Shown here: piece by piece, positions 27,505-38,604 of the stretch
Position numbering within the stretch: the first letter of the stretch is position 1
How the letters are laid out: every line of letters starts with the position of its first letter
Assembly: GCA_017854655.1 (NCBI GenBank)
Contig: JAFMHF010000005.1
Location: forward strand, 1-58,784
Direction: 5' to 3'
Length of the DNA stretch: 58,784 nucleotides
Source: Puniceicoccaceae bacterium
Lineage (GTDB): Bacteria; Verrucomicrobiota; Verrucomicrobiia; Opitutales; Coraliomargaritaceae
Notes under the pieces: model-generated
Databases searched by the model: none
Told to the model about the DNA's origin: nothing
The model's input: only the letters and a program-made list of their open reading frames with translations
Made by a program: the position numbers and the translations under genes

Positions 27505-28857
27505 ATGGGTAAATATTTTGGCACAGATGGGATTCGTGGTCCAGTCGGCGGAGAGTTGATTAATGCCGACTTGGCGTATCGCTTGGGCTCCGCGATGGGG
27601 CGCTATTTAAAACAGCACAAACCAGAGTTGCCTTTGAATGCAGTGATCGGTCGGGATACCCGCTTGAGTGGGCCTGAGCTGGCAGATGCATTGATACAGG
27701 GGCTCAATCAGCATGGAGTTTATGTGCATGATCTCGGGATTGTGCCGACGCCATCGATTGCGCAGTCATTGCTGGAGCAGCAAGCAGATCTGGGAATCGC
27801 TGTCACGGCTTCGCACAACCCAGCTTCGGATAATGGCATTAAGCTGTTTGACGGTCGTGGCTGTAAATTTGATCCTGTCGAGGAGGCGCGGATCGAAGCA
27901 TTGATCGATGCCGAGCCGTCGCCAGTTGCTGATCTGCCGATGGCTAAATCGTACCCATTGGATGCTGCCGCTTTTTATATTAACTACGTACGTTCTTTAA
28001 TGGATCAGAACTGTTTGTCGGGGTGGAAAATCGTGCTCGACTTGGCCAATGGCGCGACCAGTGAAACGACTCCAGCGGCGTTTACACGTTGGGGGGCAGA
28101 GCTGATTCTGATTGGCGATGACCCAAATGGTGAAAATATAAATCAAGGTGTGGGCAGCGAGTATCCCGAAGCGCTTGCTGCGGCGGTAATCAAACACGGC
28201 GCGAAGCTAGGGATTGCGCACGATGGTGATGGTGATCGCTTAGTTGTTTGTGATGAGACGGGGACAGTGGTGGATGGTGATATTTTGCTCGGCCTCTTTG
28301 CGGTCTATGCGTTGCGCTCGGGAGCTCTTAAAAGTGACACTCTAGTCGCCACGATTCAAAGCAATCTTGGCCTGGATCATGCGGTTCGAGCCGAAGGTGG
28401 ACGAGTCGAGCGGACCGATGTCGGCGATCGTAATGTCGCGCGGGTGATGCGTGAGCTGGGCTCGAATGTTGGCGGTGAATCGTCTGGTCATATTATTTTT
28501 TCGGAATTCGCGACCACCGGAGACGGCCTAGTCGCTGCGGTCAAGTTGATCGATTTGATGTGCAAGGCTAAGAAGCCGTTGTCTGAATTGCGCCAGGAAA
28601 TAAGCTTGTTCCCGCAAGCGACCTTGAATCTGGTTGTCGCAGAAAAGAAGCCATTGGCTTCGCTGAAAGCGCTCAGTGCTGCAGTCGCAGCAATTGAGAA
28701 GGACTTTGGTGAAGAGGGTCGTGTGCTGATTCGTTATTCAGGGACCGAGCCAAAGTTGCGTTTATTGGTCGAGGGTAAGGATAAAAAGCGTGTGGTTGAT
28801 GGATTAAAAGACTTGGAAAAAGCCGCTTGTTGCGATTTGGATGTGATTGCTCGTTGA
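27505..28857 (+). CDS. glmM: Phosphoglucosamine mutase
   Basis: A 450-residue alpha-D-phosphohexomutase that converts glucosamine-6-phosphate to glucosamine-1-phosphate for peptidoglycan and LPS. It begins MGKYFGTDGIRGPVG, as GlmM does. The catalytic serine is S103 in TASHNPASDNG, the metal loop is D240-G-D-G-D-R245, and the phosphate-binding end is RYSGTEPKLRLLVEG. Every key residue is present. Confidence 0.96.
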   Translation: MGKYFGTDGIRGPVGGELINADLAYRLGSAMGRYLKQHKPELPLNAVIGRDTRLSGPELADALIQGLNQHGVYVHDLGIVPTPSIAQSLLEQQADLGIAVTASHNPASDNGIKLFDGRGCKFDPVEEARIEALIDAEPSPVADLPMAKSYPLDAAAFYINYVRSLMDQNCLSGWKIVLDLANGATSETTPAAFTRWGAELILIGDDPNGENINQGVGSEYPEALAAAVIKHGAKLGIAHDGDGDRLVVCDETGTVVDGDILLGLFAVYALRSGALKSDTLVATIQSNLGLDHAVRAEGGRVERTDVGDRNVARVMRELGSNVGGESSGHIIFSEFATTGDGLVAAVKLIDLMCKAKKPLSELRQEISLFPQATLNLVVAEKKPLASLKALSAAVAAIEKDFGEEGRVLIRYSGTEPKLRLLVEGKDKKRVVDGLKDLEKAACCDLDVIAR

Positions 28858-28905
28858 TCGCCCCTGATTGAACGCGCATCGATATAGATATATAGATTGA
28901 ATATT

Positions 28906-30306
28906 ATGGAAGAAGTAGCTCTCAAGGATCTCGACCCCCGTCTTCAGAAGCAGATTGAAAATGCCCGTAAGGCAGTGGATAAAAATCCCTCTTACGCTGT
29001 GGATATTATGACAAACATCGTGGCACGGCATCCAGAATGCCTAGATGCCCGTAAGGTTCTTCGTCAGGGACAGCAACGTGTCACTGCCGGGAAGACCAAA
29101 GGACTGGGGGGGTTTATCTCAAAAGTGACTAGTATCCCATTTTCGTTGGGCAGTGATGCGAAGGTCAAAAAAGATCCCGCAGGGGCATTAGTTTCAGCAG
29201 AGCAGATGTTGAATGCCAATCCTTCGAATGTCGCAGCGCACAACATGATCGGTGCCGCTGCTGAAGCATTAGGATTGCTGGAGACGGCGGCCTTCGCTTA
29301 TGAAGAAATCCGTAAGATTGAGCCAGGCAATGCGGGAAATATTAAAGCGCTCATGTCTGCTTATATTGATATCGGCAAAAGTGAGGAAGCGATTCGCATC
29401 GGTGATGCGGCGTATCACGAGCATCCCGCCGACGACGAAATTCAGTCGTTGATCAAGAAGGCTTCGGTCGAACAATCGATTAATAAGGGCAAATGGGAAG
29501 AAGACGAAAGCTTCCGAGATAAACTTAAGGACGAAGAAGAAGCGCAACGGCTGGAGCAAGCGGGTCGCGCAAAGACGGGTGATGCTGGCTTACGTTCATT
29601 GATTGAAGATGCCAAGGCCTCGGTTGCTGAGCAGCCAGGCAATATCAATTTCTATCGTGAGATTTTCAGCAACTATCGCAAGCTCGGTGAGTTTGACAAC
29701 GCGTTGGAGTGGATCGGTAAGGCCCGCCAACTCGAGGCAGGTAGTGCGGACGTCAATCTGGAGCGCCTCGAAGGCACGCTCAAGCGTGAGAAAATGGCGC
29801 ATGCGATTACAGTGAAGGAGGAGGAGCTTGAGGCAAATCCAGAGAGCGCAGAACTTAAGAGTGCGCTTGAAGGACTGCGCCACGATGAACGTGTCTTTCG
29901 TCTCGCTCAGGCTGAAGATATCGTTCAGCGCTATCCGAATGAATTTAGCTACCGCTACGAACTTGGTGAACTCTACCATGCTGAAGGCGAAACTGATAAG
30001 GCGATTAAAGAGCTTCAACTTGCACAGCGTAGTGCAAAGGTGCGTATTGATGCATTAATCCTGCTCGGTAAGGCTTATAAGGTGAAGGGCTTCTCTGATC
30101 TTGCTGCTGAGCAACTAAATTTAGCGAAATCCGAAATTTCGGGTATTACTGAGCAGAAGAAAGACGTGCTGTACGAACTCGGTTCTTGCTACGAAGAGCA
30201 AGGCGACATGGATAAAGCGATGGTTGAGTTCAAGGCACTTTACGGAGCTGATATCAGCTATCGCGACGTATCGCAGAAGATCGACGATTTCTACTCGCAG
30301 AAATAG
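28906..30306 (+). CDS. TPR repeat protein of unknown function
   Basis: A 466-residue cytoplasmic-looking protein with no signal peptide or membrane segment. It contains TPR-type helical repeats at the N-terminus (residues 15-55), at about 85-165 and again from 235 to the end, including FSYRYELGELYHAEGETDK and a closing VLYELGSCYEEQGDMDKAM. A highly charged linker (KWEEDESFRDKLKDEEEAQRL) lies near 200-220. The role is unknown; TPRs usually mediate protein contact. A terminator follows 31 bp after the stop. I take the ATG (MEEVALKD) over a TTG three codons earlier. Confidence 0.8.
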   Translation: MEEVALKDLDPRLQKQIENARKAVDKNPSYAVDIMTNIVARHPECLDARKVLRQGQQRVTAGKTKGLGGFISKVTSIPFSLGSDAKVKKDPAGALVSAEQMLNANPSNVAAHNMIGAAAEALGLLETAAFAYEEIRKIEPGNAGNIKALMSAYIDIGKSEEAIRIGDAAYHEHPADDEIQSLIKKASVEQSINKGKWEEDESFRDKLKDEEEAQRLEQAGRAKTGDAGLRSLIEDAKASVAEQPGNINFYREIFSNYRKLGEFDNALEWIGKARQLEAGSADVNLERLEGTLKREKMAHAITVKEEELEANPESAELKSALEGLRHDERVFRLAQAEDIVQRYPNEFSYRYELGELYHAEGETDKAIKELQLAQRSAKVRIDALILLGKAYKVKGFSDLAAEQLNLAKSEISGITEQKKDVLYELGSCYEEQGDMDKAMVEFKALYGADISYRDVSQKIDDFYSQK

Positions 30307-30336
30307 CCGCTCGGCCAGCGGGGAATGCATTTTAGC

Positions 30337-30366
30337 AATGGCGTGGGTTTTGCCCGCGCCATTTTT
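30337..30366 (+). terminator. Terminator of the TPR gene
   Basis: AATGGCGTGGG and CCCGCGCCATT form a strong stem with one mismatch and a small TTTTG loop, followed by TTT. It is well placed to end the trpD-glmM-TPR transcript. Confidence 0.8.
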
Positions 30367-30494
30367 GTGTCTCAGTCTCAGAGTGGCTGATCTCCTTTGG
30401 TCAACTGCGGTTAGTAGACCGCCGCTAATTGCGATCCGAGCCTGAGGTCAGCGTCCCTGCGAAACTGTGCTGTGGGTTGAACTGCTACGCCGAT

Positions 30495-31790
30495 TTACGC
30501 TTCAGCAATCAGTAGGAATGCGCCAGCACCATCGTGTCCAGTTTCCCATGGCAGACTGATTGCACTGTCTTTAAGCGAGAATCGTTCACCTGCTGCGGAC
30601 CCTAGGAAGGCATCGACGACTTCTTGGTTTTCGTCTGTCTCGATACTGCAAGTACTGTAGACCAGTCGTCCGCCGGGTTTGACGCACACGGAGGCGGCTG
30701 CAAGCAGTTGTTTTTGCAGGAAGGCACAGTTGCTGACGTCTCTGCCGCGCAGGCGCCATTTAACGTCGGTTCGGCGCTGAATAACACCGGTGTTGGAGCA
30801 GGGGGCATCGAGCATGACGGCGTCATATTGCACTGGTAGGCCTTGCTCTTGGAAGGCCGCAGCGTCGAGTTCGAGCAAGTCGCCTTCGAGGATGGTGCAC
30901 TGCAGTGAAGCGGTCGCGAGGTGCTCGAGGTTTTCACTGAGTCGTTGAATGCGATTGCCAGGTAGGTCGAGTGCAACGATGTGGCCTTCGAGCTGCATCA
31001 GGTGGGCGAGGTCGTAAGCTTTGCCGCCTGGTGCCGCACAGAGATCGAGTACGTCTTCGCCTTTTTTTGGGGCGAGCAGGCCAGGGGCAAGTCGAGTTGA
31101 TGGATCTTTGACGTATGCATTTCCTTTATTGAGGAGTGGATGCAGATCCTCTTTCCAGGAGGCAGTCGCTGAAACCTTGTAGAATTGATCCCATTGTGTG
31201 GGTTCGAGCCCCTTTGGAAGTTCACTGGGCGTGTCGTAGAGCTTGAGATAAGTCGCTGGAATGCGTTGATTCCATTCCATTAGTTTAATTGCCGTGGGTG
31301 GACCAAATTCCTTATTCCAGCGTTTGAATAACCATTTCGGGGTGCTGAAATGTGCGTCGGGTCGATTGCTCGGGTGAGTCGCATCGAGTGCCTCGGGGAG
31401 TTTGCGCAGGACTGCATTGAGTAGGCCAGACTCGGATTGTGCGGCCTGGCTTTTACTACGCTCGACAGCATGGTGCACGATTTGAGGGTGCTTTTCCGCC
31501 GGGCTAGAGAGTATTTCGAAGCCAGCCACGAGGAAAATTGCCTCGATCAGCGCGCGTGGTTTCTGCCGAATGAATGGCTGAAGCGCATGTTGGACTCGGT
31601 GTCCATGCCGCAGTGCGCCGAGAAATAGCGACTGGCAGGTCGCTCTGCGTTCGCCTGAAAAGCCCTCCGGTAAGCGCTCTAGGAGTTGATTCGCCTTAAG
31701 GTTTTCAGTGAGGTAGGCTTCGGTAAGTGTGACGGCTCCGTCCCAAGCGCTGGCGTTGGCTGTAGATAAGTTGAACTTAATACTTCTCAT
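30495..31790 (-). CDS. rsmB: 16S rRNA (cytosine-5) methyltransferase RsmB-like
   Basis: A 431-residue protein with an N-terminal NusB-like RNA-binding domain (about 10-140) and a C-terminal Fmu/NOL1 methyltransferase. SAM is bound by DLCAAPGGK. The two catalytic cysteines lie in DAPCSNTG and YSTCSIE. RsmB methylates C967 of 16S rRNA in E. coli. The DVKW and RL segments after the PC motif are typical. It stands alone, divergent from the GreA gene 63 bp away. Confidence 0.92.
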   Translation of the reverse strand: MRSIKFNLSTANASAWDGAVTLTEAYLTENLKANQLLERLPEGFSGERRATCQSLFLGALRHGHRVQHALQPFIRQKPRALIEAIFLVAGFEILSSPAEKHPQIVHHAVERSKSQAAQSESGLLNAVLRKLPEALDATHPSNRPDAHFSTPKWLFKRWNKEFGPPTAIKLMEWNQRIPATYLKLYDTPSELPKGLEPTQWDQFYKVSATASWKEDLHPLLNKGNAYVKDPSTRLAPGLLAPKKGEDVLDLCAAPGGKAYDLAHLMQLEGHIVALDLPGNRIQRLSENLEHLATASLQCTILEGDLLELDAAAFQEQGLPVQYDAVMLDAPCSNTGVIQRRTDVKWRLRGRDVSNCAFLQKQLLAAASVCVKPGGRLVYSTCSIETDENQEVVDAFLGSAAGERFSLKDSAISLPWETGHDGAGAFLLIAEA

Positions 31791-31853
31791 TGGTAAATAA
31801 ACTGTGCATATTTCAACGTTTACGACTCAAAAGAACAGCATTCGCAATATATT

Positions 31854-33713
<1,860 letters not shown>

Positions 33714-33734
33714 TTTCGGTTCATTTTATAGACG

Positions 33735-33764
33735 AAAGCGCCTTCCTCGGAAGGCGCTTTTTTT
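33735..33764 (+). terminator. Terminator of greA
   Basis: AAAGCGCCTT pairs perfectly with AAGGCGCTTT around CCTCGG and runs into TTTT. A classic intrinsic terminator 21 bp past the stop. Confidence 0.92.
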
Positions 33765-33871
33765 ATCTATCGCAGGAATATCGTAATTTTCCGCTTCACT
33801 GATCGGCAATAAGCATGTCATAAACAGGTTACATTGATCAATTTACTCCCTCCCCCGAACCTTAATTACTG

Positions 33872-34648
33872 ATGATACGCACATTTGGCCGCTCGGCGTT
33901 GACCGTTGTTCACGAGCTTGGAGAAATTAGTTTATTCGGCGCCGGTGCCGTGCGCGGCTTTTTCGGGCAGCGCCATCGTGTAGCGAAATTAATCGTAGCG
34001 ACGCATGAGATCGGGGTGCGTTGTTTCCCGATCGTCGCGATAGTTGGTTTGTTTACTGGATTGGTGATGGGGCTACAGCTCTACTACACGTTGGTGAAAT
34101 TTGGTGGCGAATCGGCGTTGGGCACGGCGGTGGCACTGTCGTTGATTCGCGAACTGGGCCCAGTGCTGACGGCTTTGATGGTGGTCGGGCAGGCGGGTTC
34201 GGCGATGGCTTCTGAACTCGGCATCCAACGTAATGATGAGCAAATCGATGCATTACAGACGATGAGCATAGATCCGCGCGGGTATTTGGTCGGTCCTCGG
34301 CTGCTGGCGGCTTTATTTTGTTTTCCCATGCTGACTGCGGTATTTGATTTGATTGGCATCTTTGGCGGCTACGTTACCGGTAGCCTGCTATTACATGTGG
34401 ATAGCGGTGTCTATTGGAACCGTGTGTTTGAAAGTGTCAGTTGGGCAGATGTGCGCGGCGGTTTTATTAAGGCAGTGGTATTTGGTTTAGTGACGATGGC
34501 AATTTGCACCTATCGCGGTTTTAATACACATCGCAAAGCGTCCTTTCCAGGTGTGCGCGGCGTGAGTGAATCAGCAACACGGGCAGTCGTTTGGTCGAGC
34601 GTCATGGTGCTTGCAACCGATTATTTAATCACTTCCTTTCTTCTATAA
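33872..34648 (+). CDS. mlaE: ABC lipid transporter permease MlaE
   Basis: A 258-residue integral membrane permease of the MlaE family with five or six helices. The conserved loop RELGPVLTALMVVGQAGSAMASELG and the following EQIDALQTM are the family signature. With MlaF and MlaD it forms an inner-membrane complex that moves phospholipids between inner and outer membrane. It opens the five-gene mla operon; its stop shares one base with the mlaF start. No mlaB (STAS) gene is present in the operon. Confidence 0.94.
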   Translation: MIRTFGRSALTVVHELGEISLFGAGAVRGFFGQRHRVAKLIVATHEIGVRCFPIVAIVGLFTGLVMGLQLYYTLVKFGGESALGTAVALSLIRELGPVLTALMVVGQAGSAMASELGIQRNDEQIDALQTMSIDPRGYLVGPRLLAALFCFPMLTAVFDLIGIFGGYVTGSLLLHVDSGVYWNRVFESVSWADVRGGFIKAVVFGLVTMAICTYRGFNTHRKASFPGVRGVSESATRAVVWSSVMVLATDYLITSFLL

Positions 34649-35412
34649 TGGACGACGCGTTCCTCAAAATCCGTGGACTAAAAAAGCATTTTGGCGAGGC
34701 TAAGGTGCTGGATGGCGTGAACCTCGATGTCGCGCGTTCTTCGGTGACGACGATTATTGGTAAGAGTGGTATCGGCAAATCGGTGTTGTTGAAATGTATC
34801 GCGAATTTACTGACACCCGATGACGGCGAGATCGAGTTGGATGGCCAATCGATCGAGCACAGTCGCCGTGGTTCGAAGGGTAGCGATGCGGTAACCTTTA
34901 GCTATATGTTTCAGAATAACGCGTTGTTTGATTCGATGACTGCGGCGGAGAACGTGGCGCTGCCATTGCTGGAAGCATCGAGCCTGAACAAGTCGGAAAT
35001 TCGCGAGCGTGTCGCCGCGATGTTGGCGCATTTGGAGCTGACGGATTCGGCACAGCGCTATCCCGGCGAGTTGTCTGGGGGGATGAAAAAGAGAGTGGCT
35101 CTGGCGCGTGCGTTGATTACGAAACCTCAGGTGGTGTTATTTGATGAACCCACGACCGGCTTGGATCCCGAACGTAAGTTTAGCGTATTTGAAATGATTG
35201 CAGATTATCGCGAGCGATTTGGTTTTACCGCGTTACTGGTGAGCCATGATATCCCGGAAGTCTTTGAAATAAGTGACCGCGTAGCGTGGTTGGACGAGGG
35301 GATTATTAAGTTTTTTGGCAAGCCATCGGAGTTGGATGCGGATACAGAGTCCGCTCTTTCTGGCTTTTTGAGTAAGGCAAACTACGGGCGCAATCAGGAA
35401 TCTAAAAAATAG
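34648..35412 (+). CDS. mlaF: ABC lipid transporter ATPase MlaF
   Basis: A 254-residue ABC ATPase. Walker A is GKSGIGKS (38-45), the signature LSGGMKKR lies near 142, Walker B is VVLFDEPTTGLDP, and the H-loop is LVSHD. The G-I-G-K Walker A and GGMKKRVALARA are typical of MlaF/Ttg2A. It energises phospholipid transport with MlaE and MlaD. The start is fixed by the TAATG overlap with mlaE; a frame opening earlier lies inside mlaE. Confidence 0.95.
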   Translation: MDDAFLKIRGLKKHFGEAKVLDGVNLDVARSSVTTIIGKSGIGKSVLLKCIANLLTPDDGEIELDGQSIEHSRRGSKGSDAVTFSYMFQNNALFDSMTAAENVALPLLEASSLNKSEIRERVAAMLAHLELTDSAQRYPGELSGGMKKRVALARALITKPQVVLFDEPTTGLDPERKFSVFEMIADYRERFGFTALLVSHDIPEVFEISDRVAWLDEGIIKFFGKPSELDADTESALSGFLSKANYGRNQESKK

Positions 35413-35427
35413 TGGAGAATGTAAGAT

Positions 35428-35886
35428 ATGAATAATCGTAAAATAGAATTTTTGGTTGGGTGCTTTGTGCTGATTGGCTTCGGTGCTGTTCTGTATTTGG
35501 CCATTCAAGTTGGGAGTGCACGGTTCTTCGGCAGTGATAGCTACCAATTAGAGGCACGGTTCCGCAGCACTAGTGGAGTGAATGCCGGGAGTCGTGTGGA
35601 GATTGCTGGAGTACGTGTCGGCACGGTTCGATCAATCATCTTGGATGATAATTTCTATTCAATCGTGACTCTGGAACTACCGAATGACCTGACGCTGGAT
35701 GATGATACGATCATCTCGGTAAAGACGGCGGGGCTGATCGGCGATCGCTATTTGAGTGTTTCACCGGGCGGATCGGGCTTGCCGCTGGAGCCCGGCGATA
35801 TGGTTGTTGATACCGAATCCGCGTTGGATATCGAAAGTCTAATTAAACGTTTTGCATTCGGTGGTATTGACGGAGGAGAAGAATAA
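35428..35886 (+). CDS. mlaD: MlaD-type MCE domain protein
   Basis: A 152-residue single-pass membrane protein: N-terminal helix at about 8-26, then one MCE domain (FRSTSGVNAGSRVEIAGVRVGTV, and TAGLIGDRYLSVSPG near the end). Six copies form the ring that carries lipids through the periplasm in E. coli. Length equals single-MCE MlaD proteins. It follows mlaF by 15 bp and precedes mlaC by three bases. Confidence 0.94.
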   Translation: MNNRKIEFLVGCFVLIGFGAVLYLAIQVGSARFFGSDSYQLEARFRSTSGVNAGSRVEIAGVRVGTVRSIILDDNFYSIVTLELPNDLTLDDDTIISVKTAGLIGDRYLSVSPGGSGLPLEPGDMVVDTESALDIESLIKRFAFGGIDGGEE

Positions 35887-35889
35887 CTT

Positions 35890-36513
35890 ATGTATTGGAG
35901 CATGAATTTTCTATGTATGATCGCAGGTCTGGCTTTGTTGGCTGTACTGCCAGCTCAGGCGGATGAGTCAGCGAAGCTGGCAACTACCATGGAGGCGACC
36001 TTGGATATTATGTACCTGGATGCTTATAAGGACTATACTAGTACACAGCGGCAGGATGCGATTCGAGCAATCGTTGAGGGCAAGTATGATCTGGAGGTAC
36101 TTATTCGTCGCGCGATGGCGCGTAACTGGACTTTGTTGTCAGCTGATGAGCAGATGCAGGTCCGCAATCTCATTGACCAGTTAATTGTTAAGAGTTTTGT
36201 GGAGGGCATGGTAGGCAAAGGTCGGCCAATCTTGGACTGTGGAGCTGTGATTGAGGTGTCTAGTAAACGTATCGAAGTGCCAGTCGTTATTAGCTTTCCC
36301 AGCGGTAAGACTTTCAATGTGCTGTATCGTTTTGGCTTGTTGAAGACGGGCTGGGAGATTTATGATATTGTGGCTGAAGACATCAGCATAGTATCAAATT
36401 ACCGCCAGCAGTTTGATGATCACTTTCGGAAGGAAAATGGCGCACGATTAATTGAAAAATTAGAAAAACTTTTAGAACAGGAGGAATTAGATGCAAAAAC
36501 GATCACATTATAA
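35890..36513 (+). CDS. mlaC: Periplasmic phospholipid carrier MlaC
   Basis: A 207-residue secreted protein with a signal peptide (cleavage near AQA, about residue 23) and the MlaC/Ttg2D fold. It has a helical first half with YLDAYKDYTSTQRQDAI, then a beta-sheet second half with VPVVISFPSGKTFNVLYRFG and WEIYDIVAEDISIVSNYRQQF, the typical family ending. MlaC shuttles phospholipids between MlaA and MlaD. A GGAGGAG stretch lies about ten bases before its ATG. It overlaps mlaA by 23 bp. Confidence 0.93.
   Translation: MYWSMNFLCMIAGLALLAVLPAQADESAKLATTMEATLDIMYLDAYKDYTSTQRQDAIRAIVEGKYDLEVLIRRAMARNWTLLSADEQMQVRNLIDQLIVKSFVEGMVGKGRPILDCGAVIEVSSKRIEVPVVISFPSGKTFNVLYRFGLLKTGWEIYDIVAEDISIVSNYRQQFDDHFRKENGARLIEKLEKLLEQEELDAKTITL
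36479..36484 (+). promoter_or_regulatory. Shine-Dalgarno sequence for mlaA inside mlaC
   Basis: A perfect AGGAGG six bases before the mlaA ATG, within the end of mlaC. It supports translation of mlaA from the overlapping start. It stands out because most genes in this window lack a strong Shine-Dalgarno sequence. Confidence 0.8.
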
Positions 36514-37261
36514 ACGCTTGTTGCTGCAGTATTGTGCAATCGGGCTAATTCTATGCGTGAGCCTGAGTACTGGGCTGGCCGAGGGCGAGTATGCCTACCT
36601 CACGGAGGAGGAGCTGTACGGCGATTTTGAAGAGGAACCGACTGTGGTGCGTGATCCGTTGGAGTCTGTCAACCGACTGACGTTTAAGTTTAATGACTTC
36701 ATCTACATGAATGTAGTGAAACATATCGCTAAGGGCTATCAGCAGGTGACTCCTGACCCTGTGGAGCGTGGTGCTGCGAACTTTTTTAAGAACTTAGGTT
36801 ATCCGGTACGTCTGGGGGGGAACCTTTTACAGGGTCGCATGCAAGGCGCATGGCTCGAGACGGAGCGTTTTGCAGTAAATACTACCTTGGGCGTCGTCGG
36901 TGTGTTTCCTGCCGCGAATCGTTTTGACCGCCTGCAGCCACTGCAGTCTGAAGACATGGGGCAAGCCTTTGGATCCTGGGGAATCGGTGAGGGGCCTTAT
37001 CTGGTGCTGCCTCTGTTGGGACCTTCAAATCTGCGGGATCTGTTTGGTTTTCTGGGAGACCGAGCTATCAATCCTTTGAAAAAGCCTTATAGCGTGATTA
37101 GCGACTCGAAAGTGCAGACTGCGTTCGGAGTCACTGAGTTTGTAACCAAGAGTCCGACTTTAATGCGTGCTTACTCGCAGATGAAGGACGGCGCGATTGA
37201 TCCTTACAGCTCGATGAAAAATGGCTATTCGCAAATGCGCCGTGGAATGATTGAGGAGTAG
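36491..37261 (+). CDS. mlaA: MlaA/VacJ-family outer-membrane lipid asymmetry protein
   Basis: A 256-residue MlaA protein. Family markers are DPLESVNRLTFKFND, the amphipathic segment NFFKNLGYPVRLGGNLLQG, NTTLGVVGVFPAA, and EDMGQAFGSWGIGEGPYLVLPL. MlaA extracts misplaced phospholipids from the outer leaflet. In most Gram-negatives it is a lipoprotein, but here the signal peptide ends in STGLAEGE with no lipobox Cys. It is also in one operon with the rest of the pathway, whereas in E. coli mlaA is elsewhere. Its ATG is set by the AGGAGG inside mlaC. Confidence 0.93.
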   Translation: MQKRSHYKRLLLQYCAIGLILCVSLSTGLAEGEYAYLTEEELYGDFEEEPTVVRDPLESVNRLTFKFNDFIYMNVVKHIAKGYQQVTPDPVERGAANFFKNLGYPVRLGGNLLQGRMQGAWLETERFAVNTTLGVVGVFPAANRFDRLQPLQSEDMGQAFGSWGIGEGPYLVLPLLGPSNLRDLFGFLGDRAINPLKKPYSVISDSKVQTAFGVTEFVTKSPTLMRAYSQMKDGAIDPYSSMKNGYSQMRRGMIEE

Positions 37262-37280
37262 TCGCATCGACTGCCAATCA

Positions 37281-37730
37281 TTACTTCGTGCGCGTGCGAC
37301 GGTCTTCCTCGAAGGAAAGATCATCGCAATCTGCTGTCTGGTTGGCATGTAGCTCATCGGGCAGGCAGATGTAGTAAATCGTCAACCAGCAGCTCCAGCT
37401 GAAGCGGTAGAGCAGGACTGGCAGTAATAGTGCTGCCGTGAAGGCAAACGCCAATGCGAGGTTGATGGCAATGTAACCGAAGAAGCCCAGCAGTAGGGTC
37501 GGCAACACAAAGGTAAAGACCGTGATTCCGTAATTGATACAAAGCGGCGCGAGGTAGTAGCCGTCGCTGCGTTCGAGTCGCATGCCGCACTTTGGGCAAA
37601 AGCGGTGAATGCGCAGCCGAGTTTTGAATAGCTTTGCCTGGCCGCAGTTGGGGCACTGGCAACGTAGTCCGCGGATCAATAGTTGTCGGCGAGTGACGCG
37701 CGGAGTTGGCTGAAGTTGAAGATCTTGCAT
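37281..37730 (-). CDS. DUF983 zinc-ribbon membrane protein
   Basis: A 149-residue protein with an N-terminal zinc ribbon: CxxC at C26/C29 (CPNCG) and again at C45/C48 (CPKCG). The DGYYLAP motif follows, and then two long membrane helices (about 65-110). This is the DUF983 layout, whose function is unknown. It converges on mlaA with 19 bp between stops and is followed upstream by the tatD-type gene in the same direction. Confidence 0.85.
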   Translation of the reverse strand: MQDLQLQPTPRVTRRQLLIRGLRCQCPNCGQAKLFKTRLRIHRFCPKCGMRLERSDGYYLAPLCINYGITVFTFVLPTLLLGFFGYIAINLALAFAFTAALLLPVLLYRFSWSCWLTIYYICLPDELHANQTADCDDLSFEEDRRTRTK

Positions 37731-37745
37731 GGCGTATCAGGGGCT

Positions 37746-38549
37746 CTAGCCCAGGAAATAGGTTTCGAAATTACTGGCGACTAGTTGTCGCAGAGATTCA
37801 AGTGGCGTTGCACGAATCTCTGCAATTGCAGTATAGCCATCAATTAGGGTGCCCGGGTGCGTGAGTACATGGCAGCTGTCGGACTCTGGGAGGTTGAAGC
37901 TCCGTACCTCTGGATGCGGCAACATGTCGGGCGCATCGGTTTCGATCAGAAGGCGTTCTGCTGGGACGGCGCAAATACGTTCAGGCGCTTTCGATTTTCC
38001 GGTTCTGAGTTGTCCAGCGTTGAACGAGAAATACGCACCAAGTTCAACCAGCTCAGGGATCAATTCGACTGAACCATTATAGGCGTGGAGGTGAAAGCCA
38101 CGCTTGGGCAATGGCTCGCGGCGGAGTGTCTCCATCAGCGGACCAATCGCTTTAAGGCAGTGGATCGAGACCGGCAGATTGCGTTGGGTGGCTTGAGCGA
38201 GTTGCCAGCGAAAAGCGCCCTGTTGTCGCTCAAGATCGTAGCCTTCGCGCCATTGATCTAGGCCTACCTCGCCGATGACTCGTGCGCCGCGATCAAGCGC
38301 GTTCAGGAACTGCGCCTGCCAGTCGGCCGGTGCATCGTTCACTTTCCACGGGTGCAGGCCAATGGCGGGGATCATGCGTGGCTCTGAATTTGCGAGTTCC
38401 AGAACTGCGGGCCAATCGGCTGGAGAGGTGCCGTTGACGACGGCATACTTCAGGTCGATTTCCTTTAAGTCATCACTGATCTGCTGCCAGTGTTGTCGTA
38501 ACGCTGGGGCGGCGAAATGAGCGTGCGCGTCGTAGAGTGGGGCGGCCAT
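37746..38549 (-). CDS. TatD-family metal-dependent hydrolase
   Basis: A 268-residue amidohydrolase-fold protein. Metal ligands are seen in order: DAHAH (7-11), the Glu of VIGEVGLD, IHC, HLHAYNG and the Asp of ETDAPDM. TatD enzymes are DNases or act on D-aminoacyl-tRNA; this one is in the broader TatD/YcfH group and the substrate is open. The start at MAAPLYDAH puts the first metal motif at the usual place; an upstream Met would add twelve residues. Confidence 0.88.
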   Translation of the reverse strand: MAAPLYDAHAHFAAPALRQHWQQISDDLKEIDLKYAVVNGTSPADWPAVLELANSEPRMIPAIGLHPWKVNDAPADWQAQFLNALDRGARVIGEVGLDQWREGYDLERQQGAFRWQLAQATQRNLPVSIHCLKAIGPLMETLRREPLPKRGFHLHAYNGSVELIPELVELGAYFSFNAGQLRTGKSKAPERICAVPAERLLIETDAPDMLPHPEVRSFNLPESDSCHVLTHPGTLIDGYTAIAEIRATPLESLRQLVASNFETYFLG

Positions 38550-38604
38550 TGTTGATGAGACGCGTTGGAATTGGGAAAGCGACAAGAGTGTCGCATCTAC
38601 GCTA

